Assembly (NCBI RefSeq): GCF_004799665.1 | Contig: NZ_CP031310.1 | Coordinates: forward strand, 984,887-1,048,886 | Length of the DNA stretch: 64,000 nucleotides | Origin: Halapricum salinum | Lineage (GTDB): Archaea > Halobacteriota > Halobacteria > Halobacteriales > Haloarculaceae | Direction: 5' to 3' | Part shown: positions 1-8,758 of the stretch, one piece after another | Layout: the number at the start of each line of letters is the position of its first letter | How positions within the stretch are numbered: the stretch's first letter is position 1 | Notes under the pieces: generated by a model | The model's database searches: none | What the model was told of the DNA's origin: nothing | What the model saw: only the letters and a program-made list of their open reading frames with translations | Position numbers and translations under genes: made by a program

Positions 1-232
1 CGTCAAGAACACGGGATCCTTGCAGTTGGCCGCCGATAGTAACACGATGGACGTGCTGGTCAACGGCCAGTACGAGACGGACGTGACTGTCACGCTGCTC
101 GAGGATTCCGTCACGTGGGATTCGGGCGACGTCGTCCGCCTCGACATCAGCAGGAGTCTGGCGACCAACGAGGACCACCGGATCCAGCTGACGGTCAACG
201 GTGACGAGGAGGTGTTCCAGTTCAACACATGA
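1..232 (+). CDS. arlG: archaellum stator protein ArlG (FlaG), C-terminal part
   Basis: This is the last 77 codons of a gene that begins before the window; the frame is open from base 2. The visible part is beta-rich and acidic, with an N-G-Q-Y-x-T-D-V stretch and a final beta hairpin, like the immunoglobulin-like soluble domain of ArlF/ArlG proteins. In other archaea these bind the S-layer outside the membrane and act as the archaellum stator. The product is named G rather than F mainly from position: it lies directly before arlH and its stop codon overlaps the arlH start (ATGA). The N-terminal membrane anchor is outside the window, so F versus G cannot be settled from sequence alone. Confidence 0.75.
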   Translation, partial: VKNTGSLQLAADSNTMDVLVNGQYETDVTVTLLEDSVTWDSGDVVRLDISRSLATNEDHRIQLTVNGDEEVFQFNT

Positions 233-990
233 GTGTCGCAACGAACGATCTCTTCTCGCTCGGCATGGACGAACGGGACCGACTGAACAAGGAACTCGGC
301 GGGGGCATCCCGCCCGGGAGCATCGTCCTCGTCGAGGGCGACTACGGGGCCGGGAAGTCCGCCATGAGCCAGCGCTTCTCCTACGGACTCTGTGAGACTG
401 GCCACCGCGTGACGATGCTCTCGACCGAACTCACGGTCGGGAGCTTCCTCGACCAGATGCACAGCCTCGATTACGGGATGGTCGAGCACATGCTCGACGA
501 GAACATCCTCTTTCTACACGCCGACATCGGCGACTCGAACAACTTCTCCAGCGAGAGCAGCGACGACGACCGCAAGGACCTGCTGCGCCGCCTGATGGAG
601 GCCAACGTCATGTGGGACGCCGACGTGATTCTCATCGACACCTTCGACGCCATCCTGCGGAACGACCCCAAGTTCGAAGCCCTCGTGCGAAAGAACGAGG
701 AACGGCAGGCCGCCCTGGAGATCATCTCCTTTTTCCGTGAGATCATCGCCCAGGGGAAAGTCATCGTCCTGACCGTCGACCCCTCGACGCTGGACGAGGA
801 CGCCATCGGGCCGTTCCGGTCGATCGCCGACGTTTTCCTCGAACTGGAGATGATCGAGGTCGGCAACGACGTCCGTCGTCAGATCTCGGTCAAGCGGTTC
901 GCCGGCATGGGCGAGCAGGTCGGGGACACCATCGGATTCTCCGTCCGTTCTGGGACCGGGATCGTCATCGAATCACGGAGTGTGGCCTAA
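229..990 (+). CDS. arlH: archaellum ATP-binding protein ArlH (FlaH)
   Basis: This 253-residue RecA/KaiC-like ATPase is one of the cytoplasmic motor-complex components of the archaellum. A Walker A loop G-D-Y-G-A-G-K-S lies at residues 37-44, and a hydrophobic strand ending in Asp (V-I-L-I-D-T) near residue 137 is the Walker B. Length is close to that usual for ArlH. In characterised archaea ArlH binds but hardly hydrolyses ATP and regulates the ArlI motor. The start overlaps the arlG stop and the stop lies 2 nt before arlI, so the genes are cotranscribed. Confidence 0.95.
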   Translation: MSVATNDLFSLGMDERDRLNKELGGGIPPGSIVLVEGDYGAGKSAMSQRFSYGLCETGHRVTMLSTELTVGSFLDQMHSLDYGMVEHMLDENILFLHADIGDSNNFSSESSDDDRKDLLRRLMEANVMWDADVILIDTFDAILRNDPKFEALVRKNEERQAALEIISFFREIIAQGKVIVLTVDPSTLDEDAIGPFRSIADVFLELEMIEVGNDVRRQISVKRFAGMGEQVGDTIGFSVRSGTGIVIESRSVA

Positions 991-992
991 CC

Positions 993-2672
993 ATGACCGA
1001 GCAAGGACGTCCAAAACCGTCGGACGAACTGCGCCAGTACGCAGCCAAACGACCGCATCTGCGTGACCACCTGAAGAAGTTCAAGCAGATCACCGGCGAG
1101 TTCCCGATGTTCGTCGAGGAGGCCAAAGGCGAGTACGAGACCGATCGTCCCAACGTCCTCTATCCCGTCGGTGGGCCGATCTTCTGTCACATCTACGGCG
1201 ACGTCGGCCAGGACATGAAGTACTACGCCATCGAGCCGGAACTGGCCGACGAGGAGCGCGTCGTTTTCAACAAGGTCCGGGATCGGCTGCTCGAACGCAG
1301 CGTCAACAAGCCTGCCCCGACAGACGAAGCCGAGTACGACGACCGCATCGAGGAACTGCTCGGCGAGACCACCAACGTCAAGAAAAACGAGAGTGGCAAC
1401 GGTGTCCTGAGTCGCCTGCGAAACCTCTCTAGCGTGGGCAAAATCGATGTCAAACCCGAAACCTACGAGAACATCCGCTACCGTCTCAACCGGGACATCG
1501 TCGGTCTGGGCCCGCTGGAGCCGATCATGCGTGATCCGGCCAACGAGGACATTCACGTCATCGGCCGCGACGAGTGTTACGTCGACCACGGCGTCTTCGG
1601 CATGCTCGAGACGACCGTCGAGTGGAACAGCAAGGAGGACTTCGACCAGTGGCTCCGGAACATGGGCGAGCGCATCGGCGACCCCGTCTCCGATTCGGAT
1701 CCCATCGTCGACTCGACGCTCCCCGACGGATCGCGTCTGAACCTGATCTACTCCGACGACGTGAGCCTCAAGGGACCCTCCCTGACCATCCGGCAGGGCG
1801 ACGAGACGCCGCTGTCGATGTTCCAGATCACGAAGTGGGGGACGCTGTCCCCGCAACTGGCCGCGTATCTCTGGCTCTGTCTCGAGAACGAGCAGACGGT
1901 GTTCGTCGTCGGAGAGACCGCGTCCGGGAAGACCACCACGCTGAACGCCTCCTTCGCGTTCATCCCCCGTGACCACAAAATCTACACCGCAGAGGACACC
2001 GCAGAGGTCATTCCACCCCACGATACCTGGCAACAACTGCTGACCCGTGAGGGTGACGAGGAAGACGGCGGCACCGGCGTCGACATGTTCGACCTGGTCG
2101 CGGCCGCACTGCGTTCGCGCCCCGACTACATCATCCTCGGCGAGGTCCGTGGTGAGGAGGGGCGGATGGCGTTCCAGGCCGCCCAAACTGGCCACCCGGT
2201 CATGCTGACGTTCCACGCCTCCGATATCGTCTCGATGATCCAGCGCTTTACCGGCGAGCCGATCAACGTCCCAGAGACGTTCATGGACGTCGCCGACGTC
2301 GCGCTGTTCCAGAACCGCGTCAAGCAGGGCGACGACGTGCTGCGTCGCGTGACGTCGGTCCAGGAGATCGAGGGGTACTCCAAGGAGATGGAGGGCGTGA
2401 TCACTCGGCAGGTGTTCTACTGGGACCCGGTCGAGGACGAGATCGTCTTCCAGGGGATGAACAACTCCTACGTGCTCGAAGAGCAGATCGCGACCCTGCT
2501 GGGCTACGAGGACACCCGCGAAATATACGACGACCTGCAGTTCCGTGCGGACATCATCCAGCGCGCCATCCAGGAGAACATCCTCGGCTACCACGAGGTC
2601 AACGAATTCATCGCGAACTACCAGCGTGACGGCCTCGAAGGAATCCCGTTCGACATCCACCGCCCAGACTGA
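993..2672 (+). CDS. arlI: archaellum motor ATPase ArlI (FlaI)
   Basis: This 559-residue secretion ATPase of the type II/IV superfamily powers assembly and rotation of the archaellum. The C-terminal ATPase domain has Walker A G-E-T-A-S-G-K-T-T-T near residue 307, an Asp box region following it, and Walker B Y-I-I-L-G-E-V-R-G-E-E near residue 378, followed by a conserved His-containing stretch T-F-H-A-S-D. The N-terminal third is the acidic, variable domain typical of haloarchaeal ArlI. It follows arlH by 2 nt and its TGA overlaps the arlJ ATG by one base, so all are in one operon. Confidence 0.96.
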   Translation: MTEQGRPKPSDELRQYAAKRPHLRDHLKKFKQITGEFPMFVEEAKGEYETDRPNVLYPVGGPIFCHIYGDVGQDMKYYAIEPELADEERVVFNKVRDRLLERSVNKPAPTDEAEYDDRIEELLGETTNVKKNESGNGVLSRLRNLSSVGKIDVKPETYENIRYRLNRDIVGLGPLEPIMRDPANEDIHVIGRDECYVDHGVFGMLETTVEWNSKEDFDQWLRNMGERIGDPVSDSDPIVDSTLPDGSRLNLIYSDDVSLKGPSLTIRQGDETPLSMFQITKWGTLSPQLAAYLWLCLENEQTVFVVGETASGKTTTLNASFAFIPRDHKIYTAEDTAEVIPPHDTWQQLLTREGDEEDGGTGVDMFDLVAAALRSRPDYIILGEVRGEEGRMAFQAAQTGHPVMLTFHASDIVSMIQRFTGEPINVPETFMDVADVALFQNRVKQGDDVLRRVTSVQEIEGYSKEMEGVITRQVFYWDPVEDEIVFQGMNNSYVLEEQIATLLGYEDTREIYDDLQFRADIIQRAIQENILGYHEVNEFIANYQRDGLEGIPFDIHRPD

Positions 2673-4417
2673 TGGCGACGAAAGACTCTGCGTCGGCGGA
2701 CCTCTCGCTGTCGAGCACCTTCGCAGGACTGCTCGATTCGTACCGGCGGATGGACATCCCGCTGCAGCGGTACCTCCTGACGATCCTGTTGCCGGCGGTC
2801 GTGTTTTTCTTCGTGACGATCCTGGCCGCGCTGTTTCTGGACCTCCCCGCGGTGGCGACGGTCCCGATGCCCCTGCTCGGTGTGTTGATGCTCGTGACCG
2901 CGGTGTTCTACCCCAAGATCCAGCTCTCCCAGCGCAAGCGCGAACTCAACAACCGTTTTCACCTGATGGTCACGCACATGACCGTCCTCTCGACGACGAA
3001 GATCGACAGGATGGAAGTCTTTCGCGCACTCGCAGAGGAAGACGAGTACGGGGAACTCGCCACCGAGCTGGGTCGGATCGTCGAACTGGTCGACACATGG
3101 AACCAGAGCCTCGACGACGCGCTGCGCCGTCGCGCCAAGCAGGTGCCCAGCGACACGCTCTCTGATTTCTTCGATCGGCTGGCGTACAACCTCGGGGCCG
3201 GACAGGCCCTGGAGGACTACCTCGTCAGCGAGCAGGACATGATAATCGAGAACTACACGACAGTCTACGAGGGGACCCTGGGGAACCTGAACGTCATGAA
3301 GGACCTCTACCTGTCGATGATCCTCTCGATGACGTTCGCGCTGGTGTTCGCGGTCGTCCTCCCGGTGCTGACTGGGACGAACCCGACGATGACCGTCAGC
3401 GCCGTCATCCTCCTCTTTATCTTCGTGCAGACGGGGTTCTACATCGCCATCCGCTCGATCGCCCCTCACGACCCGGTCTGGTTCCATCCCGAGGAGTACC
3501 CGTCGCCGGTCGACGGTCGGCTCAACAAGATGTTCGCGATCGGGATCGGGCTGTCGCTCCTGCTGGCGTTTATCACCTACGGCGGCCGGATGGGAATCAG
3601 CCCCATAACACTCGACATGATCACGCCGTTCTGGTCGCCGCCACCGTTGCCGCTGTACGCCGCGGTCCCGATCACGCCGCTTCTCATCCCGGGGCTGGTG
3701 ATCCGGGCCGAAGAACAGCGGATCCAGGGCCGCGACGAGGAGTTCCCCAGTTTCATCCGCGGACTCGGTGCCACCGAGGGCGCAAAGCAGTCGACGACCT
3801 CGACGGTCCTGAAGACACTCCGCAAGAAGGACTTCGGCCCGCTCACGCCCGAGATTGACAACCTCTACAAGCGGTTGAACATGCGAATCGAACCCGCCAG
3901 CGCGTGGCGACACTTTACTGCGGAGTGTCGGTCCTACCTCATCCAGACGTTCTCGGAGATGTACCTCGTCGGGCGCGGGATGGGCGGCGACCCCAAGCAA
4001 CTCGGTGAGTTGATCGCCGAGAACATGAACCAGGTGCTACAGTTGCGCCAGCAGCGCAGACAGGAGACGACGACCCTGATCGGCCTCCTCTATGGGATCA
4101 CCGCCGCCTCGACCTTCGCCTTTTTCATCGGGCTGCAGGTCGTCAACCTCCTGACCGAGCTGAGCCTCGATCTCGCCAGCAGCAGCGAGTTCAACGTCGC
4201 TTCACTGATCAACACCAGCGTCTACAACATTCCGTTCATCGAGTTCCTGCTGATCATCATCGTCGTCTTCAACGGGTTGCTGTCGGCGCTGATGATCCGC
4301 ACCCTCGACGGCGGCCACAAAATGAACTCCTACATGCACTTCGTCATCCTGACGTGGCTCGGTGCGCTGACCGCCATCTTCACCAAGTGGATGGTCACGC
4401 AGTTCCTCGGGATCTGA
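2672..4417 (+). CDS. arlJ: archaellum membrane platform protein ArlJ (FlaJ)
   Basis: This 581-residue polytopic membrane protein carries two T2SSF-type (GspF-like) cytoplasmic segments. Hydrophobic stretches are visible near residues 35-70, 205-275, 290-345, 465-490 and 520-580, consistent with about nine membrane helices. ArlJ is the inner-membrane platform on which ArlI acts and through which archaellins are assembled. Translation is coupled to arlI by a one-base overlap. This is the last archaellum gene visible; a promoter for the following zinc-finger gene lies just after its stop. Confidence 0.95.
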   Translation: MATKDSASADLSLSSTFAGLLDSYRRMDIPLQRYLLTILLPAVVFFFVTILAALFLDLPAVATVPMPLLGVLMLVTAVFYPKIQLSQRKRELNNRFHLMVTHMTVLSTTKIDRMEVFRALAEEDEYGELATELGRIVELVDTWNQSLDDALRRRAKQVPSDTLSDFFDRLAYNLGAGQALEDYLVSEQDMIIENYTTVYEGTLGNLNVMKDLYLSMILSMTFALVFAVVLPVLTGTNPTMTVSAVILLFIFVQTGFYIAIRSIAPHDPVWFHPEEYPSPVDGRLNKMFAIGIGLSLLLAFITYGGRMGISPITLDMITPFWSPPPLPLYAAVPITPLLIPGLVIRAEEQRIQGRDEEFPSFIRGLGATEGAKQSTTSTVLKTLRKKDFGPLTPEIDNLYKRLNMRIEPASAWRHFTAECRSYLIQTFSEMYLVGRGMGGDPKQLGELIAENMNQVLQLRQQRRQETTTLIGLLYGITAASTFAFFIGLQVVNLLTELSLDLASSSEFNVASLINTSVYNIPFIEFLLIIIVVFNGLLSALMIRTLDGGHKMNSYMHFVILTWLGALTAIFTKWMVTQFLGI

Positions 4418-4441
4418 GGGTGACAATCCGCTTTGGCAACC

Positions 4442-4449
4442 GTTAAAAG
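4442..4449 (+). promoter_or_regulatory. TATA-like element before the zinc-finger gene
   Basis: An A/T-rich box (gttaaaag) ends about 26 nt before the ATG at 4475, the spacing expected for a leaderless archaeal transcript. It suggests that the zinc-finger/aEF-1beta pair has its own promoter rather than depending on the archaellum operon. Confidence 0.5.
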
Positions 4450-4474
4450 CCGCGATGTGAAAGGACGTGTACGG

Positions 4475-4654
4475 ATGAGCGAGAGCCAACAGAAGCGGCG
4501 GCAAAAGTGCATCTCCTGTGGGATCAACATCTCCGGGACCAACGCCGCTGCGTTCAAGTGCCCCGACTGCGGGCACCAGATCTACCGCTGTGCGAAGTGC
4601 CGCAAGCAGAGCAACCTCTATGAGTGCCCCGACTGCGGGTTCACCGGACCATAA
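4475..4654 (+). CDS. small four-CxxC zinc-finger protein, HVO_2753-like
   Basis: This 59-residue protein has four zinc-knuckle half-sites (C-I-S-C-G, C-P-D-C-G, C-A-K-C, C-P-D-C-G) that would form two zinc-binding sites. I recognise it as matching Haloferax volcanii HVO_2753, a structurally characterised zinc-finger microprotein whose deletion affects swarming and biofilm formation. The internal ATG at 4475 is chosen because the longer frame starts with a TTG and contains the promoter. The gene ends 2 nt before the aEF-1beta start, as in Haloferax. Here it also lies directly downstream of the archaellum operon. The molecular function is not known; RNA or protein binding is plausible. Confidence 0.88.
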   Translation: MSESQQKRRQKCISCGINISGTNAAAFKCPDCGHQIYRCAKCRKQSNLYECPDCGFTGP

Positions 4655-4656
4655 CC

Positions 4657-4923
4657 ATGGGAAAAGTCGCTGCCAAGATCAAGGTCATGCCGAACAGCCC
4701 GGACGTCGACCTGGACGCCCTCCAGGACCGTCTCGAAGCAGCCCTCCCCGAGGGCGCGAAGATCAACGGTTTCGAGCGTGACGACGTGGCTTTCGGCCTC
4801 GTCGCACTGCTTCCGACCGTGATCGTCCCCGACGAATCCGGCGGCACCGAAGCCGTCGAAGAGGCCTTCGGCGAGGTCGAGGGCGTCGAGAGCGTCTCCG
4901 TCGAGAACGTCGGCCGCGTCTGA
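4657..4923 (+). CDS. ef1b: translation elongation factor aEF-1beta
   Basis: This 88-residue protein is the archaeal guanine-nucleotide exchange factor for aEF-1alpha, the size and ferredoxin-like layout of the family. It opens [11 protein letters not shown], and contains the F-G-L-V-A-L and E-G-V-E-S-V strands typical of EF-1B. ATG 4657 follows the zinc-finger stop by 2 nt, so the two are cotranscribed. It acts in the cytoplasm in each elongation cycle. Confidence 0.95.
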   Translation: MGKVAAKIKVMPNSPDVDLDALQDRLEAALPEGAKINGFERDDVAFGLVALLPTVIVPDESGGTEAVEEAFGEVEGVESVSVENVGRV

Positions 4924-4984
4924 TCGAGTCGTTTTCCCGCGCCGTCCGTGTCACCGCCGGCCACGACAGTAGCGGAACGCACGT

Positions 4985-4991
4985 TTTATAT
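4985..4991 (+). promoter_or_regulatory. TATA box for rpl21e-rpoF
   Basis: The heptamer tttatat ends 28 nt before the rpl21e ATG at 5019. The 95-nt gap after aEF-1beta has no other feature, so this is the likely promoter of the L21e-RpoF unit, giving a leaderless or nearly leaderless transcript. Confidence 0.65.
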
Positions 4992-5018
4992 GGCCGACCG
5001 GACTACCGAACGGCAAGA

Positions 5019-5309
5019 ATGCCCAGTTCGAACGGTCCGCTCAAGGGAACACGCAACAAGCTCAAAAACGACCCCCGCGACCGGGGGACCTCGCCGCCAC
5101 AGCGCGCCGTCCAGCAGTTCGAGGCGGGCGACACCGTCCACCTCGCGATCGACCCCAGCGTCAACGAGGGTCGCTTCCACCCGCGCTTCAACGGCCACAC
5201 CGGCACCGTCGCCGGTAGCCAGGGCAAGGCCTACAAGGTCGAGATCACGGACGACGGCGTCGAGAAGACGCTGATCGTCAAGCCTGCGCACCTCCGACGA
5301 CAGGAATGA
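5019..5309 (+). CDS. rpl21e: 50S ribosomal protein L21e
   Basis: This 96-residue protein has the L21e signature: an N-terminal basic stretch (K-G-T-R-N-K-L) followed by the SH3-like barrel with [11 protein letters not shown]. It is an archaeal/eukaryotic large-subunit protein. Its stop overlaps the rpoF start by four bases (ATGA), the conserved archaeal arrangement of L21e with RNA polymerase subunit F. Confidence 0.97.
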   Translation: MPSSNGPLKGTRNKLKNDPRDRGTSPPQRAVQQFEAGDTVHLAIDPSVNEGRFHPRFNGHTGTVAGSQGKAYKVEITDDGVEKTLIVKPAHLRRQE

Positions 5310-5662
5310 CGATCTTCAAAGAGATCGTCGACGAGGAGTACCTGACCCTCGCGGAGGCGAAGGAGCACCTCGAAGACATCGAACGCGAGCGCGCACTCGA
5401 CGAGGATCGCGAGATGCGCTACGAGCTCACGCGGGCCGTCGAGCACGTCAACCGCTTCGCGGTGTTAGACGTCGAAGAGTCCGAGGAGTTCGTCGCCGAA
5501 CTCCAGGAGCTGGAAAAGATCGACGAGGCGACCGCCTACAAGATCGCCAACCTCCTGCCGCAGGATCGAGACGAACTCCGTGCCGTCTTCGCCCAGGAGC
5601 GGTACTCGCTGTCTGGCGAGGAACTCGACGACGTGCTCAACGTCGTCGCGAAGTACGTCTGA
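5306..5662 (+). CDS. rpoF: DNA-directed RNA polymerase subunit F (Rpb4-like)
   Basis: This 118-residue all-helical protein matches archaeal RpoF/Rpb4, which with RpoE forms the stalk of RNA polymerase. Recognisable parts are the helix E-Y-L-T-L-A-E-A-K and the HRDC-like C-terminal region with A-Y-K-I-A-N-L-L-P and D-E-L-R-A-V-F. It is translationally coupled to rpl21e. In most haloarchaea DUF655 follows directly; here a convergent gene and its neighbour separate them. Confidence 0.95.
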   Translation: MTIFKEIVDEEYLTLAEAKEHLEDIERERALDEDREMRYELTRAVEHVNRFAVLDVEESEEFVAELQELEKIDEATAYKIANLLPQDRDELRAVFAQERYSLSGEELDDVLNVVAKYV

Positions 5663-7024
5663 TCACTCCTCGGCGCTCTCTTCTTCCTCGTTGTCCTCGT
5701 CTTCGCCGTCGACGTCGACCCGGCGAGAGACGTCGACGCGATAGTTCTGGAGGATATCCCGGCCGAGCAGGACGGGGTACTGCATGTGACTACGGTCTTC
5801 GACGCTGGCGGTGACGGTGTGGCGGCTCCCGCCGACGGCGACGACCAGATCGACGACCGGCCGGCTCTTGGAGGCCTTGCGGCTGCCGGATTTGACCTTC
5901 GTGATCGACTTGATCGGGCCAGCACCGATGTCGGCGGCCAGTCCGGTGTCGATGCTGGTCCGGGTCGCGCCGGTGTCGGATTTCGCCAGAACGGTCTTCG
6001 AGCCGCTCGTGCCGCTGACGATGACTTCCTCGATGTAGCCGATGGTCTGTGGCTCTCGGGTGCTGGCCGTGACGGTGCTGGGCCGGCAGTCGGGCACCGA
6101 GTCGTCCAGTACCGCGGCCAGTTCCGCGACTCGATCCTCGTCGATCGTGCCACCGCCCCGCTCGATCGCGTGCGCGGCGATGTAGGGCGCGGGGCTGTGC
6201 CCGGTCGCCTCGTAGAGACCCTTGAATCCCGCCGTCGGATTGACTTCGAGGACGAGCCAGCCGTCCTCGCTCTCGACGAGGTCGACGCCGGCGTAGTCCA
6301 GTTCGACGGCGTCGGTCGCCCGGCGCGCGATCTCCAGCACCGAGTCGGGGACGTCGTCGGTGGCGTCGACGACCTCACCGCCGAGGGCGACGTTGGTCCG
6401 CCAGTCGTTCTCGGGGGCGTAGCGATACATCGCGCCGACAACCGTGTCGTCGACGACGTACACCCGGAGGTCACGAGCCCGCGCGTCGGGGTCGCGCTCG
6501 ACGAGCGACTGGAGGAACGCGTAGCGGTTGCCGACCCGGGCGTTGACGCGGTCACCGGGACCGACCTTCCAGGTGCCGCCGCCGTTGGTTCCGATGGCAG
6601 TCTTGTAGACGGCCTCGGTGTCTGCGTCGGTCAGCCAGGCGTTGAGGCGTTCGGACTCCAGGGCCAGCAGCGCGTCGGGGACGGGGACGGCTGCGTCTGA
6701 CAGCGCTGCGGCCGTCGTGACCTTGTGCATCGCGGTCAGCGTGGCGGCGGGTTCGTTCAGCGTCGGCCGCAGGCGGGCGAGCGTGTTCGCCAGCCCGAGT
6801 TCCTCGCAGGGTTCGGTCGACTTCGAAAGCAACAGGCGATTGACGACGACGTCGACGTCAGGCTGGAGAGTCACCTCGCCGTCGGTGACGTCGACGACGA
6901 GATTCTCCCGGCGGAGCCACGCGGGATCGTGGCCCAGTGCCTCGACGGCGTTGCAGATGGCCTTGGTCTCCTTGCTGTTGTGAAGGCTCAGGACACCCAC
7001 GGTGACGGGCCTCGGTGCGGTCAT
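5663..7024 (-). CDS. RimK-type ATP-grasp ligase fused to RimB-like aspartic-protease-fold domain
   Basis: This 453-residue protein has two parts. Residues about 1-300 are an ATP-grasp ligase of the RimK group (alpha-L-glutamate ligase), with the nucleotide-binding K-T-A-I-G-T-N-G-G-G loop and the metal-binding V-L-E-V-N-P motif. Residues about 320-435 form a RimB/ATP-dependent zinc-protease-like retropepsin-fold domain, with S-D-T-G-A-T-R-T-S and L-L-G-R-D-I-L. ATG 7024 is used because the longer frame runs through the upstream promoter region. The tail is strongly acidic. It is convergent with rpoF, touching its stop, and divergent from the deacylase at 7119. In bacteria RimK adds glutamates to ribosomal protein S6 and RimB works with it; the archaeal substrate is unknown. 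Confidence 0.85.
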   Translation of the reverse strand: MTAPRPVTVGVLSLHNSKETKAICNAVEALGHDPAWLRRENLVVDVTDGEVTLQPDVDVVVNRLLLSKSTEPCEELGLANTLARLRPTLNEPAATLTAMHKVTTAAALSDAAVPVPDALLALESERLNAWLTDADTEAVYKTAIGTNGGGTWKVGPGDRVNARVGNRYAFLQSLVERDPDARARDLRVYVVDDTVVGAMYRYAPENDWRTNVALGGEVVDATDDVPDSVLEIARRATDAVELDYAGVDLVESEDGWLVLEVNPTAGFKGLYEATGHSPAPYIAAHAIERGGGTIDEDRVAELAAVLDDSVPDCRPSTVTASTREPQTIGYIEEVIVSGTSGSKTVLAKSDTGATRTSIDTGLAADIGAGPIKSITKVKSGSRKASKSRPVVDLVVAVGGSRHTVTASVEDRSHMQYPVLLGRDILQNYRVDVSRRVDVDGEDEDNEEEESAEE

Positions 7025-7118
7025 AGACAGACGTGAGTCGGCGGCGGTGAAGAACCCTCGGCCGACCCGTCCCGGAGTGGGCGTCACACGTTTTACTATT
7101 CCGCGCCACGGGAACTGT

Positions 7119-8126
7119 ATGGACGACGAGGAACCGTTCACCTACGACGGTGGGCGGGTCGATCCGGGCGAGACCCAGAACCTCCGATATACGGTCAGCG
7201 AGACGTATCTGGGCGACCCAGTCAAGATGCCGGTGACGATCGTCAACGGCGAGCGGCCGGGACCGTCGATCGCGCTCACGGCCGCGGTCCACGGGGACGA
7301 ACTCAACGGAATCGAGGTCGTCCGCGAGGTCGCCCACGAGTGGGATCTCACGGACCTCGCTGGAACGCTCGTCTGTCTCCCAGTGCTGAACGTCCCGGGG
7401 TTCGTCGCACAGGAGCGATACCTCCCGGTCTACGACAGGGATCTCAATCGCGCGTTCCCGGGCGAAGTCGGCGGGACCAGTTCCAAACGGATGGCCCGGT
7501 CGATCTTCGACAACTTCCTCGAGCCCTGTGACCTCTGTGTCGACTTCCACACGTCGACCCGAGGACGTTCGAACATGCTCCACGTCCGGGCGGAGATGGC
7601 CAACAAGCGCGTCGAGCGGTTGGCCCGCGCGTTCGCCTCGAACGTGATCATCGACACCGAGGGGACCGCCGGGACGCTCCGCCGGGAGGCCACCAGGGCC
7701 GGCGTGGCGACAGTCACGATCGAGATGGGTGAAGCCCATCGGTTCCAGCGCTCGCTCATCGATCAGGCACTGGAGGGTATCCGGAGCGTCTTTGCCGAGT
7801 ACGGCGTCCTGAAAACCGAGGTCGTCAGGTGGCCCGGGTGGCGGACCGTCGTCGACGGTTCCAGCGAGAAGACGTGGGTGCGGGCCGACGCGGGCGGTCT
7901 CGTGGACATGCACGCCGACCGCGGCGCGTTCGTCGAAGCTGGGTCGACCATCTGTACGATCGCCAACCCCTTCAAGACCGCGACAGTGAGGGTCCACGCG
8001 CCGTTCGACGGCGTGTTGATCGGCGTCCTCGAGAACCCCGTCGTCTACCCCGGCAATCCCCTCTGTCACCTGGTGAAAGTCGACCAGCCGACACAGCGCG
8101 CGATCGAGCGCAGTCAGTCAGCGTGA
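7119..8126 (+). CDS. succinylglutamate desuccinylase/aspartoacylase family protein
   Basis: This 335-residue zinc carboxypeptidase-fold deacylase has the metal ligands H-G-D-E-L-N-G-I-E (about residues 56-64) and D-F-H-T-S-T, and a candidate catalytic Glu in T-I-E-M-G. A C-terminal barrel near residues 245-335 resembles biotinyl-lipoyl-like domains. ATG 7119 is used; the longer frame overlaps the divergent promoter, where a ttttacta box lies near 7091. It is head-to-head with the RimK-RimB fusion; bacterial RimK-RimB genes often neighbour such a deacylase, suggesting a shared pathway for adding and removing an amino-acid tag. The substrate is unknown. Confidence 0.85.
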   Translation: MDDEEPFTYDGGRVDPGETQNLRYTVSETYLGDPVKMPVTIVNGERPGPSIALTAAVHGDELNGIEVVREVAHEWDLTDLAGTLVCLPVLNVPGFVAQERYLPVYDRDLNRAFPGEVGGTSSKRMARSIFDNFLEPCDLCVDFHTSTRGRSNMLHVRAEMANKRVERLARAFASNVIIDTEGTAGTLRREATRAGVATVTIEMGEAHRFQRSLIDQALEGIRSVFAEYGVLKTEVVRWPGWRTVVDGSSEKTWVRADAGGLVDMHADRGAFVEAGSTICTIANPFKTATVRVHAPFDGVLIGVLENPVVYPGNPLCHLVKVDQPTQRAIERSQSA

Positions 8127-8175
8127 TGGCGCGATCTGCGGGTCTTTAAGTGTATTCTCGTCGTAGCGTTCGAGC

Positions 8176-8757
8176 ATGACCAACGGGGACACCGACGACA
8201 GTTCGTCGGACGTACCGACAGCCGTCGTCCTCGACTATCTGCCACACGGCCGTTCGAGCGACGACCGACCCCAGTACGAGAAAGAGCCGCTCGCCTTCGC
8301 AGTCTCGACCGGCGCGTTCCGACTGTACGAGATGGTGCTGACCGACGACGCCGACATCTCGATCGGTGACCGCGTCCCCGTCGACCGCGGCGCGGGAGTC
8401 GAACGCCTCCACCAGATCGACTACGAGGACCTGCCGGGTGGCGCTCAGTCCGAACTTGCGTACGCAATCGAGGACATCATCGACGCCGACACCCAGCGGT
8501 TCGTCGACTTCTACAACGACGCCCAGCCGATCACGACCCGCCTGCACGCGCTGAACCTCCTGCCCGGGATCGGCAAGAAGCTGCGGAACAACATCCTCGA
8601 CAAACGCAAGCGCCGCCCCTTCGAGAGTTTCGAGGATCTGGAAGCCCGCGTCAGCGGCCTCCACGATCCCAAGGAGGTGCTGATCGAGCGCATCCTCGAA
8701 GAGATCAGCGAGGAAGATCTGAAGTACCGGATCTTCGCCCAGCGCGACAGCGAGTAA
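8176..8757 (+). CDS. DUF655 helix-hairpin-helix protein
   Basis: This 193-residue protein matches archaeal DUF655, with an OB-like N-terminal half (V-L-D-Y-L-P-H-G-R) and a helix-hairpin-helix core (N-L-L-P-G-I-G-K-K-L-R-N) near residues 128-140, suggesting nucleic-acid binding. It ends 1 nt before rsmA, an arrangement conserved across archaea. A role in RNA binding or rRNA maturation alongside RsmA is inferred from position only. A tttaag box near 8144 may serve as promoter, separating it from the deacylase upstream. Confidence 0.88.
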   Translation: MTNGDTDDSSSDVPTAVVLDYLPHGRSSDDRPQYEKEPLAFAVSTGAFRLYEMVLTDDADISIGDRVPVDRGAGVERLHQIDYEDLPGGAQSELAYAIEDIIDADTQRFVDFYNDAQPITTRLHALNLLPGIGKKLRNNILDKRKRRPFESFEDLEARVSGLHDPKEVLIERILEEISEEDLKYRIFAQRDSE

Positions 8758-8758
8758 G

